Shown piece by piece: positions 36,927-49,799 of a stretch of 64,000 nucleotides of DNA (the stretch's first letter is position 1; the number at the start of each line of letters is the position of its first letter). This DNA is from Elephas maximus indicus. Lineage: Eukaryota > Chordata > Mammalia > Proboscidea > Elephantidae. The position numbers and the translations under genes are program-made. The notes under the pieces are model-generated. The model was not told the DNA's origin. It searched no databases and saw nothing but the letters and a program-made list of their open reading frames with translations. Where the stretch lies: assembly GCF_024166365.1 (NCBI RefSeq), contig NC_064826.1, positions 20,856,001-20,920,000 of the forward strand, given 5' to 3'.

Positions 36927-37085
36927 GGGGCCCTGGTGGTGCAGTGGTTAAGCATTTGGCTGCTAACCATAAAAGTTGGCAGTTTGAATCCACCAGCTGC
37001 TCCTTGGGGAAACTCTTTGGGGCAGTTCTAGTCTGTCCTATAGGATCACTGTGAGTCGGAATCAACTCGAAGTTCACTTTTTTTT
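36927..37085 (+). repeat. AfroSINE-type SINE in L1
   Basis: Ends in a T-rich tract. The L1 text aatggctaa occurs on both sides (36918 and 37091 regions). Confidence 0.9.
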
Positions 37086-37165
37086 TTTAAATGGCTAATA
37101 ATCGCGAGTATCTTTTCATGTGTGTTGGCTACTTGGATGTCCTCTTTGGTGAAGGCTCTGGTCAT

Positions 37166-37510
37166 GATCTAGAAGCTTTATTTTAAATCAGAAGGTCTGT
37201 GTGCTTTCTCTGAGTACTTTGCTTTTCAAACACTTTATTTTTATTTTTTAATGACAAAAGGAATACATGCTCTGTGTGCGAAGTGAAAAAATAGAGAGGT
37301 ATATAAAGGAACAGCAGATCCCAGCTCCCTCAGCTGAACCAACCCATGTTGACGATTTGGTATATTTCCTTCTATTCTTTTCTCTGTGCTCATACAAATG
37401 TCCACAGAGAGAGAAACTCCCTTTCTTTATGTTAACGAGCTCATTCTAGAAACATTACTCTGTACCTTGTTTTTATTTTTTTCCACAACATATATTATGA
37501 ATACACTGGA
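37166..37510. repeat. Old L1-like AT-rich fragment
   Basis: aaaggaatacatgctctgtg and gtaccttgtttttatttttt resemble an old L1 relic. Uncertain. Confidence 0.35.
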
Positions 37511-37805
37511 AAACAAATGCCTGTGGAGGGACGGGGCAGGACGGGAGGTTACTGAGCACCTCAGGAATCGGAGCAGCAGTGGGGAGCAGAGTGTTTGCCC
37601 CACAAGGGCCTGAAAGACAGCTGAGTCTGGGCGGAATCCACGCTGGGCTCTGAGAGCTGTGCTGCCCAAAACAAGGCAAGAAGGGCACTAAGGCAACTGT
37701 AGGAGGACTCAGGGAGAGGACGTGGGCATAAGGAGGCAGTCTTGGCACGAACTCCAGAATTCATCTACCTGAGAAAGCGCTCTCCTATTGAGCTGCCACT
37801 GCCAC

Positions 37806-37842
37806 CTACACACACACACCACACACACACACGTACACGCAC
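37806..37842. repeat. (CA)n microsatellite
   Basis: An interrupted CA run in SMO intron 7, 160 bp from exon 7 on its acceptor-distal side. Confidence 0.85.
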
Positions 37843-37879
37843 CAGGCTCTTGTCTGTGGCTGCTAACTATCTGTCCTCA

Positions 37880-38080
<201 letters not shown>

Positions 38081-38394
38081 TCAGACATTAGCAGGGTGGT
38101 GAGGCCACACACCTGGGATGGGTGTGTGCGGAGAAAGGGTCCCGTGGCCCTGAAGTCCTAGGTCTGGTTACTCTTGTGCTCGGGGAACTTGTGACACTGG
38201 AGAAATGGAGAGTCGGCTCGTGGAGATCTGCCATGGACTGGGGTGATTGGTATACAGCCCTGACATACAGTCAAAAAGAGAGGGAGGCTCGGTCCTAGCC
38301 CAGCCGCCCTAAGTAAGGCTTCAAGGCCAAAGCTGCTCTGACAGAAAAGGCATGAAACAGACTCCAGAAGAGTGCCACCCAGTGGAGATACGTG

Positions 38395-38665
38395 AGCCAC
38401 ACACATCATCTTAAATTTTCTAGTAGCCACGTAAACAAAAACAAGTGAAATGAATCTTAATGTATTTTATAAACCCTATATATCCAAAGTATTATCATTT
38501 CAACATGTAATCAATACGACAAATATTAATGAGCTATTCTACAGTCTCTTTTTGGTATTAAGTCTCTGAAAAGCAGTGAGAATTCTACACCTAAGCACAG
38601 CTCAGTTTGGACCAGTTTCACTGTAGGTGCCCAAGAGCCCCATGTGACTAGTGGCCACCACACGG
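38395..38665 (+). mobile_element. hAT-type DNA transposon relic in SMO intron 6
   Basis: attttctagtagccacgtaa, attatcatttcaacatgtaa and tgtgactagtggccaccaca are typical of an old hAT/MER element. Exact family not named. Confidence 0.6.
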
Positions 38666-39272
38666 GACAGCAGAGATACAAAACATACACCAGAGGCTCA
38701 AACCTACTGCCACGAAGAGGAACAAGACGTGGCTGATCAGAAAGAAGGCTGAGAGCGCAGGGTGAGGAAACGGAAGTTTACAAAAAACAAACAAACAAAA
38801 ACAACCAACACGAAAAGCTACGTGGATACCTAGGCCTATCGTGGAGGTTTCGGGTGGAGACGGGGAAACTAGGGAACAATGAATCTGTGGGTGAGGAACT
38901 GTGTGTGTTGTGGGGAGCTGAGAAACAGCCCCAAAAGATTTGGGAGTATACACAAAACTCATGTGCGCACACACACCCCTACACATATACGAATGGCCCC
39001 AAGCTGGTCCGTGTGGACCGGGGAGGTTTCTCTGGGTGGTCTCCACACAAGAGCACCTGGACCAGGGGTGGCCAGGGCTGAAACGAACTCAAGCTCCACT
39101 CATTGAGCTGTGAGTCCTGGCACAGGCTCTAGAGAAACAAGCACATTTTTCTGGCCAGCACAAATGTGCCAGTCCCACACTGAGTGTCTGAGGTGCTGTG
39201 GCCACCTGGAGAGGGCGCCTCCTTCTCATACGCACCCAGGCCCATATGGGCTGGCTGAGGACCTAGCTCCTA

Positions 39273-39771
<499 letters not shown>

Positions 39772-40089
39772 TCACCTGGGGAGGTCATTCCGGACTCCCT
39801 CTACCAGGCCTCCTACCCTGTCCCCAGACCCTTGGCTTCTAAGGTCTGGAGGTCCCCTAGGAGACAGGACCCAGGTCAGATTTGAAGAGGATACAAAAAT
39901 GCCCTTCTGAACAGATGCAAACCACCAAAGTCCTGGCGCTGAGATCAAAACACTCTGATTTGGGGTGCAAGGAGACAGAGTGGAACCCCACACTGAAATC
40001 TCAGATATGGGTCCACCTCCCTGTTCTGTGTGAGACACACACTGCAGCCCTTCTCCCCCACCTTCACCTCTGGGCCCCCAAAACACCTA

Positions 40090-40263
<174 letters not shown>

Positions 40264-40349
40264 CTAGAGAAAGAAGTGGGGCCTGTCCTTTGAGGCTCGG
40301 GCTATTGTATTGCCTCAGATGCCCTAGTCTGACCCCCCAAAAAACAACC

Positions 40350-40539
40350 AGTAGTTGCCTAACTCAGTTAATTCCGACTCATGGTGACCCCATGTGTGCA
40401 GAATAGAACTGTATTCCATAGGGTTCTTCACAGTGTGACCTTTCAGATGCAGATCACCAGGCCTTGCTTCATGGCATCTCTAGGAGGATTCGACTGGCCA
40501 ACCTTTCTGTTAGTAGCCCAGCGACACCCAGGGACTCCT
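40350..40539 (-). repeat. AfroSINE-type SINE, variant subfamily, in SMO intron 3
   Basis: catggtgaccccatgtgtgc to agcgacacccagggactcc. Confidence 0.88.
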
Positions 40540-40704
40540 ACACTTCCCTCATCATGACCCTTCCCTGGAGACCCCCACCCAGATCCTGCCTCTCCCCCTG
40601 ACAACTGGGCTCCCCCTGACTTTACGGGCCGAGGGTCTCCTGGCCCCTGCGGCCTCTCGCCTGATCCCCACCCGCCCACCTGCCCATGGCCTGCCCCGGC
40701 TGAC

Positions 40705-40914
40705 CAGCGTGAAGAGCGTGCAGAGGCCTGTGACGGCGCCGAAGCCAGCGATGTAGACATGCATGTCCTGGTGCTCGTCCTCCGTGAAGAGCGGGTTCTG
40801 GCACTGGATCCCGCAGCCCTCCACGTCCTCGTACCAGCTCTTGGGGTTGTCCGTCCGAACCAGCGGAGCCTCACACTGGCCCGAACTGTTGAATTTGATG
40901 TTCTGCACCTCATT
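40705..40914 (-). CDS. SMO: SMO coding exon 3 (extracellular linker and TM1)
   Basis: The acceptor ttctag precedes 40914; the donor gtcagc follows 40705. Residues 179-248: [15 protein letters not shown], then [16 protein letters not shown], then [17 protein letters not shown] entering TM1. The N-S-S sequon and linker cysteines typical of SMO are kept. Length is 210 nt, phase 0 at both ends. Small differences from human in the last part (VYIAGF for SYIAAF) are conservative. Confidence 0.97.
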
Positions 40915-40999
40915 CTAGCATCAGGGAGCAGGAGGAGACAGTGCAAGACGGGAAGGGGGGCTCAGAACGAGGGGCTCTGGAGACAGGCTGCAGGATTTC

Positions 41000-41175
41000 A
41001 GTCCCAGCCTCGCCACTGAGTGGCTGTGTAACCTTGGGCAAACTATTTGACCGCTCTGTACCTCGGTTTCCCTATCTATAAGATAACAATGTCTACTTCA
41101 TGGTGTTATTTTAAGGTTGAATATGTAAAATGATTATAATAGCATTTGGCATGTAGTAAATAATAATAAATATCA
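41000..41175 (+). repeat. MIR in SMO intron 2
   Basis: ccactgagtggctgtgtaac, cttgggcaaactatttgacc and ggcatgtagtaaataataat match MIR. A second MIR/L2-like fragment may follow to about 41370. Confidence 0.85.
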
Positions 41176-41564
41176 TTATATTTGTGATCTATCCCTCGCC
41201 ACTCAGGACTAGATCACACCCCATCTTGGTGTCTCTCATTGTTCTACATGTGTGTGCCTTGACTCCCAAATATACTATAACCTTCTAGAGGATAGGTAGG
41301 TTCCTGTCACCCTGGACTCCTGTACCCCCCAACATCTAACAGAGTGAGCGCTCAGAACATATTTTCTGGGCACAAATCACCTTCTATAAATAGATAATCC
41401 CTGGAAGACTGACCCAGATGGTGAGCTGCAGTTGGGTCTGTGGCCTGTGGACCCCATGGTCATGGACCCAGGGCTCCAGGAACCAGGCTCTAGGCAGCCT
41501 GGCCGTGCCTCAGGCTGGGCCCTGCCCTGTGCTTGGTACTGCCCAGCCTGGAGCCCAGGACTCA

Positions 41565-41915
<351 letters not shown>

Positions 41916-41929
41916 TCAGAGCTGTCAGG

Positions 41930-42560
41930 CACAGTGTTTTTCACCAGGGCATTTGGGCAGGCCAATTCTTCATGCTGCAGGGCTGTGCCATGCATCGCAG
42001 AAGAACTGTCCCATGCATCACAGCACTGTCCCACCCACTGCAGGACTGTCCCACCCATTGCAGGACCGTCCCATGCGTCACAGGACTGTCCCACACACTG
42101 CACGACTGTCTCACACACCGCATGACTGTCTCACACACCGCACGACTGTCCCACACACCGCACGAGTGTCTCACACACCACACAACTGTCTCGCACACCA
42201 CACAACTGTCCCACCCATTGCAGGACTGTCCCACTCATCACAGGACTGTCCTGTGCATTGCAGGGCTGTCCTGTGCATTGCAGGACTGTCCCATGCATTG
42301 TAGGGTTGTCCCATGCATTGCAGGACTGTCCCATGCATTATAGGGTTGTCCCACCCATTGCAGGACTGTCCCATGCATTGCAGAGCTGTCCTGTGCATTG
42401 CAGGGCTGTTCCAGGCATTGCAGGAATGTCCCATGCATCGCAGGACTGTCCCATGTATCACAGGACAGTCCCATGCATCGTAGGACTGTCACATGCGTTG
42501 TAGGGCTGTCCCATGCATTACAGGATATTTAGCATCCCTAAGCCCTGCCAGTAGAGCCCC
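41930..42560 (-). mobile_element. MER5A-type hAT relic expanded by a minisatellite
   Basis: Left flank (gcatttgggcaggccaattc) and right flank (ttacaggatatttagcatcc, tgccagtagagcccc) are collinear with the reverse complement of MER5A, whose sequence there includes the motif ggctgtcctgtgcattg. Between them that motif is amplified into an array. Confidence 0.75.
41978..42520. repeat. 20-bp minisatellite, about 27 units, SMO intron 1
   Basis: The unit is caggactgtcccatgcattg. One 20-bp and one 23-bp unit (41978-42020) are followed by 25 units in exact 20-bp register from 42021 to 42520. Variant blocks exist: cacacac-type units at 42081-42200, ctgtgcattg units at 42241-42280 and 42381-42400, tagggttgtc units near 42301 and 42341. 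Because 20 is not a multiple of 3 and stops are rare, several frames stay open on both strands; these are not genes. Confidence 0.96.
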
Positions 42561-43278
42561 TTCAGGACAGGGCCTGAAGAAGAACTTCCGGGCTGCTGGT
42601 AATGTTCTATTTTGTGATCTGGTACTGGCTATACGGGTGGGTTCACTCTGTGAAAATCAGGCCTATCATCTGTACACTTTTCGTGCACACATTATAACCC
42701 AATTAAAGTGGCCTCCATTCCCAGTGGCTGCTATGGAGGGGTAGCCCCTCTGGCTAAGAGCCCCACGTAGGCTTCCATTTTCAGGCCCATTCTTAAAACC
42801 TTCTGCCCTCTCCTAGGGGCAGAGGGCGGTGGACTCCACCCCTTATGGAGTCCATGCACCAGAACCAGGTTGCCCCACGCCCAGACCCCCAGAACCCTCA
42901 TTCCTCTTACCAGGCTGAGGTGAGATAGAGAAGAGGTGGGAGCTTAAAAAGAGGTAGTCAGAGGAGCCAGGTACTCCAAAGCCAGAGGAGGAAACAGGAA
43001 ATCAGATGGAGAGAAACAGAGGAGGCTCTGTCCAGCACAGAGGGAGGAAAGGCGTGGTCAGCAAGGTAGAAATGGGCCAAGGCCTCCCCACACCCCTGCC
43101 TTAGCCCAGGCTTCCACCCTGCTCAGCCCAGTAGCTGGGCTTACTTTGCATTCTGTAAATCACCCCTGCTCCAAGAGCACCCATTTCTCAAGCAGGAAGT
43201 TGTATTAGGAGAAGCTTCTGAGGTGACTGCCAACATGGGTGACTGTCACACGGCCAGACTGGAGGTAATATATAAGGA

Positions 43279-43381
43279 TCTGCTCCCATAAAGATTACAG
43301 CCTTGGAAACCCTATGGAGCAGCTCTACTCTGTCCCATAAGGTCACTATGAGTCGGAATCAACTCTATGGCAAACAACAAC
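43279..43381 (+). repeat. 5'-truncated AfroSINE-type SINE
   Basis: Only the middle and tail are present, ending atggcaaacaacaac. Preceded by aatatataagga (43267-43278), and a diverged copy of that follows. Confidence 0.88.
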
Positions 43382-43401
43382 AATATGTATATAAGAAAGG
43401 A

Positions 43402-44157
43402 GCCCTAAGGGTGCAATGGTTAAGTGCTCTGCTGCTAACCAAAAGGTCGGTGGTTCAAATCCACCAGCAGCTCTGAAGGAGCAAGACTTGATGATCTGCT
43501 CCTGTTTTAAAGACTACAGCCTAGGAAACCCTATGGGGCAGTTCTACTCTGTCACATGGGGTCGCTATGAATCAAAATCAACTCGTAAACCAGAGACTCC
43601 ACCAGCCTGAGACCAGAAGAACTAGATGGTGCCTGGCTATCACCAATGACTGCCCTGACAGGGAACACAATGGAAAGTCCCGGCCAAATTCAAGTAAAAA
43701 CACCAGACTTAATGGTCTGACAGAGACTGGAGGAACCCCTGAAACTATGGCCCCCGAATGCTCTGTTAACCCAGAATTGAAACCATTCCTGAAGCTCACT
43801 CTTCAGACAAAGATTAGACAGGACTATAAAACAGTAACACACCTGAGGAGTGTGCTTCTTAGTTCAATGAGATACACAAGATTCCGAGTGGCTCCCGTCC
43901 AGAAGCAGGATGAGAAGGCAGGGACAGGAACTGGTTGAATGGACATAGGGAACACGGAGTGGAAAGGGGGAGTGTGCTGTCACATTGTGGGGATTGCAGC
44001 TAATGTCACAAAACAATACGTGTATAAATTTTTGGATGAGAAATTAACTTGAGCTGTAAACTTTCACCTAAAGAACAATAAATAAATAAATAAATAATGA
44101 TCAATAAGGTAAAAAAACCCAAAAAACCTCAACTCGACAGCACCTAACAACAACAAC
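43402..44157 (+). repeat. AfroSINE-type SINE split by an L1 3' end
   Basis: The head and body are 43402-43582; the tail aactcgacagcacctaacaa resumes at 44131. aatatataagga follows at 44158-44169. Confidence 0.9.
43583..44128 (+). mobile_element. L1 3' UTR inserted in a SINE
   Basis: cctgagaccagaagaactag to aaactttcacctaaagaaca with a (AAAT)n tail. tcaactcg-like SINE text lies at both edges. Confidence 0.88.
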
Positions 44158-44164
44158 AATATAT

Positions 44165-44405
44165 AAGGAGCATGGACACTGTGACTGGCCTGCCTGCGTC
44201 AAAATCTTGGCTTTCCCACTTCCTAGATGTGTGATCTTGGGTAAATTACTTAATCTCTGTCTCCAGCCTCAGTTCCTCATCTGTAAAGTGGGAGTGATAG
44301 AGTTACTTCATGGAACTGTTGTGAAGAATGAGATAAGGTATTAAACGTGCTTAGCAGAGTACCTGTCATAGAGTAAGCACTCAGTAACTGCTAGCTGTTA
44401 TTACT
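44165..44405 (+). repeat. MIR
   Basis: tcccacttcctagatgtgtg, gggtaaattacttaatctct, cctcatctgtaaagtgggag and gtaagcactcagtaactgct. Confidence 0.9.
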
Positions 44406-44639
44406 TGTCAGAGACCTCCTACGGCTTACAGGACTCATCTTGACAGAGACAGAGCAACTCCAGGGCTGGAGAGCAAGCTTCTGCCTCAGAAGAAGCAATA
44501 TCCTCAGGCAACACTTACCAAGCAAGGCTCAAGTCAGAAACACCTGGGGAAATTTTATCACTCTAGGCGGGGGGTTTGGGTGAGGCGGAAGGTCCGCCCT
44601 CAGAATTTTTGACTGAGCGGGTCAGGTAGCTGACAGGGA

Positions 44640-44825
44640 TGGGGGAGGGGGGGCTTACCTGCAAAGGGGCAGTACAAGGGAATATTTAGGGGTAATGAGA
44701 CTGTTCTACATGTTGATTGTGGTGGCCATTTATATAACTCTATGCATTTATCAAAACTCATAGAACGCTACAACCAAAAAAGTGAACTTTACTGTATGTT
44801 TATTAAACAATAAATTTTAAATGGG
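44640..44825 (+). mobile_element. Old L1 3' end
   Basis: gactgttctacatgttgatt and actgtatgtttattaaacaa followed by AATAAA. Confidence 0.65.
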
Positions 44826-44969
44826 GGGTGGAGTTCCCTAGAGTAAAATGTATTCTAGAGGAGCATCAGGCACTTAATTAATAAAAATATTATGTAATTT
44901 TCTTGGATTTTGTGATATTCATGGTAATTATCAACTTTTAAAATTTTGTAATTTGTTTTCATTCAAATA

Positions 44970-45123
44970 GCCGTTGCCGTCAAGTTGATTCCGACTCATA
45001 GCGACCCTATAGGACAGAGTAGAACTGCCCCATAGGGTTTCCACGGAGCGCCTGGTGGATGTGAACTGCCGACCTTTTGGTTAGCAGACATAGCTCTTAA
45101 CCACTATGCCACCAGTGCTTACT
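44970..45123 (-). repeat. AfroSINE-type SINE, low divergence
   Basis: Target duplication ttcattcaaata (44958-44969) and ttcatttaaata (45124-45135), one mismatch. Confidence 0.94.
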
Positions 45124-45589
45124 TTCATTTAAATAAATACTCTATTTCTGACTTTAAAAAAGAAATCCCCCAAGGAAAAGGCAGATTATTACATAAATCT
45201 TAAAGGATGATTAGGGATCCATCTAGGATAAAAATAAGTTGGATCCTTACCCCTTCACTACATCAAAATAAGTTCCAGATGGATCAAAAATAATTACATC
45301 ATTAATAAAAAAAATAAACATTAAAGTACAAGAAGAGGACATGGGAAACGGTTATTTAGACCTTGGCATGGAGAAGACCCTTTGAAATACAACACAAAAC
45401 CCCAGAGCTATGAAATAAAAGACTGAAAAGACTTCAGAAAAATAGATAAATTCAGTAGGGTAAAAACAACAAAAATCATAAAGCAACAAACTGAGAAAAT
45501 ATATTTCCGATACATATCACAAGTAAAGAGCTAATTTCCTTATATACACGAAGCTTCTCTAAAGTCAATGAGAAATACTAAAAAAAACC

Positions 45590-45698
45590 AACCTATACCT
45601 GTGGCCTTTGAGTTGATTCCGACTCATAGCAACCCTACTCCGTCACATCGGGTCGCTCTGAGTTGGAATCGACTGGACTGCACCCAACAATAACGTAG
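45590..45698. repeat. Fold-back of two SINE tails
   Basis: A minus-orientation tail (tttgagttgattccgactca) is joined directly to a plus-orientation tail (gtcgctctgagttggaatcg...cccaacaa). No tRNA-like head is present. Confidence 0.75.
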
Positions 45699-45839
45699 AA
45701 AAATTGACAGAAGGCACAAACAGAACAAATCACACCGAAACAAAACCAGTGACTTTTCAACACATAAAGAGATGCTCAACCTCACTTCTGATAAAAAAAA
45801 AATACACACTAAAACCACAATAAGCTATCATTTTTAACT

Positions 45840-48660
45840 TCTAGAGTGGTAGACATAAAAAGAATTTAAAAGACTATACTGATGAGAGTGTAGGGGAACC
45901 TGGCACTTTTATAGATTATTGGTAGGAATAAAAATGAGTAAACACTTGTACAGACTATTTGGCATTATCGAAAAAAATTTAACCTAGCGAATAAATCTAA
46001 ACAGAGACATAAAAGACCTATACAAAGAAAACTATAAGGCACTACTGCAAGAAACCAAGAGACCTACATAAGCAGAAAAACATACCTTGCTCGTGGATAG
46101 GAAGACTCAATATTGTAAAAATGCCTATTCTACCCAAAGCAATCTATAGATACAATGCAATTCCGATCCAAATACCAGTGACATTTTTCAATGAGATGGA
46201 GAAACAAATCATCAACTTCATATGGAAGGGAAAGAGGCCTCGGATAAGTAAAGCATTACTAAAAAAAGAAGAACAAAGTGGGAGGCCTCCCATTACCTGA
46301 TTTTAGAACATATTATACGGCCATAGTAGTCAAAACAGCCTGGTACTGGTACAACAACAGATACATAGACCAATGGAACAGAATTGAGAATTCAGACATA
46401 AATCCATTCACATATGAGCAGTTGAAATTTGACAAAGGCCCAAAGTCTGTTAAATGGGGAAAAAACAGTCTCTTTAACAAATGGTGCTGGCATAACTGGA
46501 TATCCATCTGCAAAAAATGAAACAAGACCCATACCTCAAACCATGCACAAAAACCAACTCAAAATGGATCAAAGACCTAAATATAAAATCTAAAATGATA
46601 AAGATCATGGAAGAAAAAATAGGGACAATGCTAGGAGCCCTAATACATGGCATAAACAGTATACAAAACATTACTAACAATGTAGAAGGAAAACCAGACA
46701 ACTGGGAGCTCCTAAAAATAAAACACCTACGCTCATCCAAAGACTTCACCAAAAGAGTACAAAGATTACTTACAGACTGGGAAAAAGTTTTTAGCTATGA
46801 CATTTCTGATCAGCACCTTATCTCTAAAATCTACATGATACTGCAAAAACTCAACAACAGAAAGTTAAATAACCCAATTAAAAAATGGGCAAAAGATTAT
46901 GAATAGGCACTTTACCAAAGGAGACATTCAGGCTGCTAATAGATACATGAGGAAATGTTCACGATCTTTAGCTCTTAGAGAAATGCAAATCAAAACTACA
47001 ATGAGATTCTCACTCCAACAAGGCTGGCATTAATCCAAAAAACACAAAATAATAAATGCTGGAGAGGTTGTGGAGAGACTGGAACACTTATATACTGCTG
47101 GTGGGAATGTAAAATGGTACAACCACTTTGGAAATTTGGTGCTTCCTTAAAAAGCTAGAAACAGAACTACCATACAACCCAGCAATTCCACTCCTTGGAA
47201 TATACCCTCAAGAAATAAAAACCTTCACACAAACAGATACATGCACACCCATGTTTACTGCAGCACTGTTTACAATAGCAAAAACATGGAAGCAACCAAG
47301 GTGCCCATCAATGGATGAATGGATACGTAAATTATGGTATATTCACACAATGGAATACTACACAATGATTAAGAACAATGATGAATCTGTGAAACATTTC
47401 ATAACATGGAGGAATCTGGAAGGCGTTACGCTGAGTGAAATTCATCAACTGCAAAAGGACAAATATTGTATGAGACCACTATTATAAGAATTCTAGACAA
47501 AGTTTAAACACGGAAGAAAATATTCTTTGATGGTTACAAGGGTGGGCAGGTAGGCAGAGGGACAGTCACTAACCAGACAGTAGACATGAATTTTTTTTTG
47601 GTGAAGGGAAGGGCAACACACAACACAGGGATAGTCAGTACAACGAGACTAAACCAAAAGCAGTTTCCTGAATACAACCAAACACTTCAAAGGCCAGAGT
47701 AGCAGGGATCGGGGTCTGGGGACCATGGTTTCAGAGGACATCTAGGTCAACTGGCATAATCAGATGTATTATGAAAACGTCCTGCATCCCACTTGGGTAA
47801 GAGGCATCTGGGGTCTTAAATGCTAGCAAGTGGCCATCTAAGATGCATAAATTGGTCTCAACCCACCCGGAGCAAAGAAGAATGAAGAACACCAAAGACA
47901 CAAGGTAAATATGAGCCCAAGGCAGAAAAGACCACATAAACCACAGGCTCCATCAGCCTGAGACCGGAAGAACTAGATGGTGCCTGGCTACCACCAATCA
48001 CTGCCCTGACAGGAAACAAAACAGAGAATCCCTGATGGAGCAGGAGAACAGTGGGATGCAGATCTTAAATTCTCGTAAAAAGACCAGACTTAATGGTCTG
48101 ACTGAGACTGGAGGGATCCTGACCGTCATGGACCCCGGACCCTTTGACAGCCCAAGATTGGAACTATTGCCAAAACCAACCCTACAAACAGGGATTGGCC
48201 TGGACTATAAGATAGACAATGATGCTGGTGAGGTGCGAACTTCGTTGCTCAAATAGACACTTGAGACTATGTGGGCAACTTCTGTCTGGTGGTGAGATGA
48301 GAAGGAAGAGGGGGACAAGAGCTGGTTGAATGGACACGGGGAATACAGTGTGGAGAGGAGGCATGTGCTGTCTCATTAAGAGGAGAACAGCTAGAACTAC
48401 GAAGCAAGGTATGTATAACTTTTTGTATGAGAGGCTGACTTGATTTGTAAACTTTCCCCTAAAGCACAATAAATAAATTAAAAAAAAACACTATTAAAAA
48501 AAAAAACTTAACCTAGCAATTCCACTGTACATTTTTACAAATATATAAGGTTATTACAGCATTGTTTGTAACTATAAAACAGTAGAAAGTCTGAATACTT
48601 ATCCAGCAATAGAACAATTAAATGAAATATCATACATCATTATAATAGAACTGTATTCAG
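45840..48660 (+). mobile_element. Older L1 split by the younger L1
   Basis: gatgagagtgtaggggaacc and gtaaacacttgtacagacta lie on the left; caattccactgtacattttt and acaaatatataaggttatta lie on the right. Together they form a continuous old L1 3' ORF2 region. Confidence 0.65.
45989..48502 (+). mobile_element. 5'-truncated L1, longest in the window, inserted in an older L1
   Basis: The C-terminal half of ORF2 is visible in broken frames ([40 protein letters not shown], then TELPYNPAIPLLGIYPQEIK), followed by the 3' UTR and A tail. Flanks: aaaatttaacctagc (45974-45988) and aaaacttaacctagc (48503-48517). Frameshifts make it inactive. Confidence 0.93.
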
Positions 48661-48879
48661 GGTAGGACTCTATGCACTGAAATGGAATGGTCTCCAAAAT
48701 ACAGTTATCTGTATCCATTGTTAATGGATAGTCTCAAATGCAGGAGGGACAAGATTAGGGCACATCTACGTTTATACATATGTTGGCTATCTCTAGAAGG
48801 GTATCTGTGTTTGCCTCTGGGGAGGGGAAATAGGTAGCGGGGGGAGTGGAAATGAGTAGCTTCAGAAATATTGTTATTA

Positions 48880-48930
48880 AAAACCCCAAAACCAAACCCA
48901 TTGCCATTGAGTCAATTCTGACTCTTAGGC
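48880..48930 (-). repeat. SINE tail fragment
   Basis: aaaccaaacccattgccatt and gagtcaattctgactcttag, immediately before the BovB 3' end. Confidence 0.75.
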
Positions 48931-48931
48931 A

Positions 48932-49785
48932 CCGTCAAATCAGCTCTGCCTCACAGCAACCCAATGTACAACAGAACGAAACACTGCCTGGTCCTGCGCC
49001 ATCCTCACAATTGTTGTTATGTTTGAGCCTATTGTTGCAGCCACTGTGTCAGTCCATCTCATCGAGGGTCTTCCTCTTTTTTGCTAACCTTCTATTTTAC
49101 CAAGCATGATGTCCTTCTCCAGGGACTGGTCCCTCCTGACAACATGTCCTAAGTACGTGAGACCAAGTCTCACCATCCTGGCTTCTAAGGAGAATTTTGG
49201 CTGTACTTCTTCCAAGACAGACTTGTTCATTCTTCTGGAGTCCATGGTACATTCAATATTCTTCACCAAAGTCATAATTCAAAGGCATTCATTCTTTTCT
49301 GGTCTTCTTTATTTGTTATTCAGCTTTTCCATGCTATAAGGTGATTGAAAATACCATGACTGGGTCAGGAGAGCCTTAGTCCTTAAGGTGACATCTTTGC
49401 TTTTTAACACTTTACCACTTTTGCATTTTTGCCCAATGCAAATATGTCATTTGATTTCTTCACTGCTGCTTCCGTGGCCATTGACTGTGGATCCAAGTAA
49501 AATGAAATCCTTGACAACTTCAATCTTTTCTCCATTTATCATGATGTTGCTTATTGGTCCAGTTGTGAGGACTTTTGTTTTCTTTACATTGAGGTGTAAT
49601 CCATACTGAAGGCTGTGGTCTTTGCTCTTCACCAGTAAGTGCTGCAAGTCCTCTTTGCTTTCAGCAAGCAAGGTTGTTTTATTTGCATGTCACAGGTTGT
49701 TAATGAGTCTTCCTCCAATCCTGATGCCCCATTCTTCATATAGTCCAGCTTCTCAAATTATTTGTTCAGCACATAGACTCTACAG
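48932..49785 (-). mobile_element. RTE/BovB LINE fragment (minus)
   Basis: The minus strand encodes LTYLGHVVRRDQSLEKDIML and LAESKEDLQHLLVKSKDHSL in separate frames. It is 5'-truncated at about 49785. Confidence 0.92.
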
Positions 49786-49799
49786 CAGAGCTCTAGAAG

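Larger units (their letters stand above)
35860..37165 (-). mobile_element. L1 3' portion (minus) carrying two SINEs
   Basis: The text gtagtattccattgtatgca, gattgctggatcataaggta and catcctctttggtgaaggct-type sequence is the antisense of an L1 ORF2 end and 3' UTR. Interrupted at 36383-36590 and 36927-37085. Confidence 0.85.

Noticed and set aside
41978..42520. Regularly spaced repeats reminiscent of a CRISPR array
   Set aside because: The repeats are directly adjacent with no unique spacers and the genome is mammalian.
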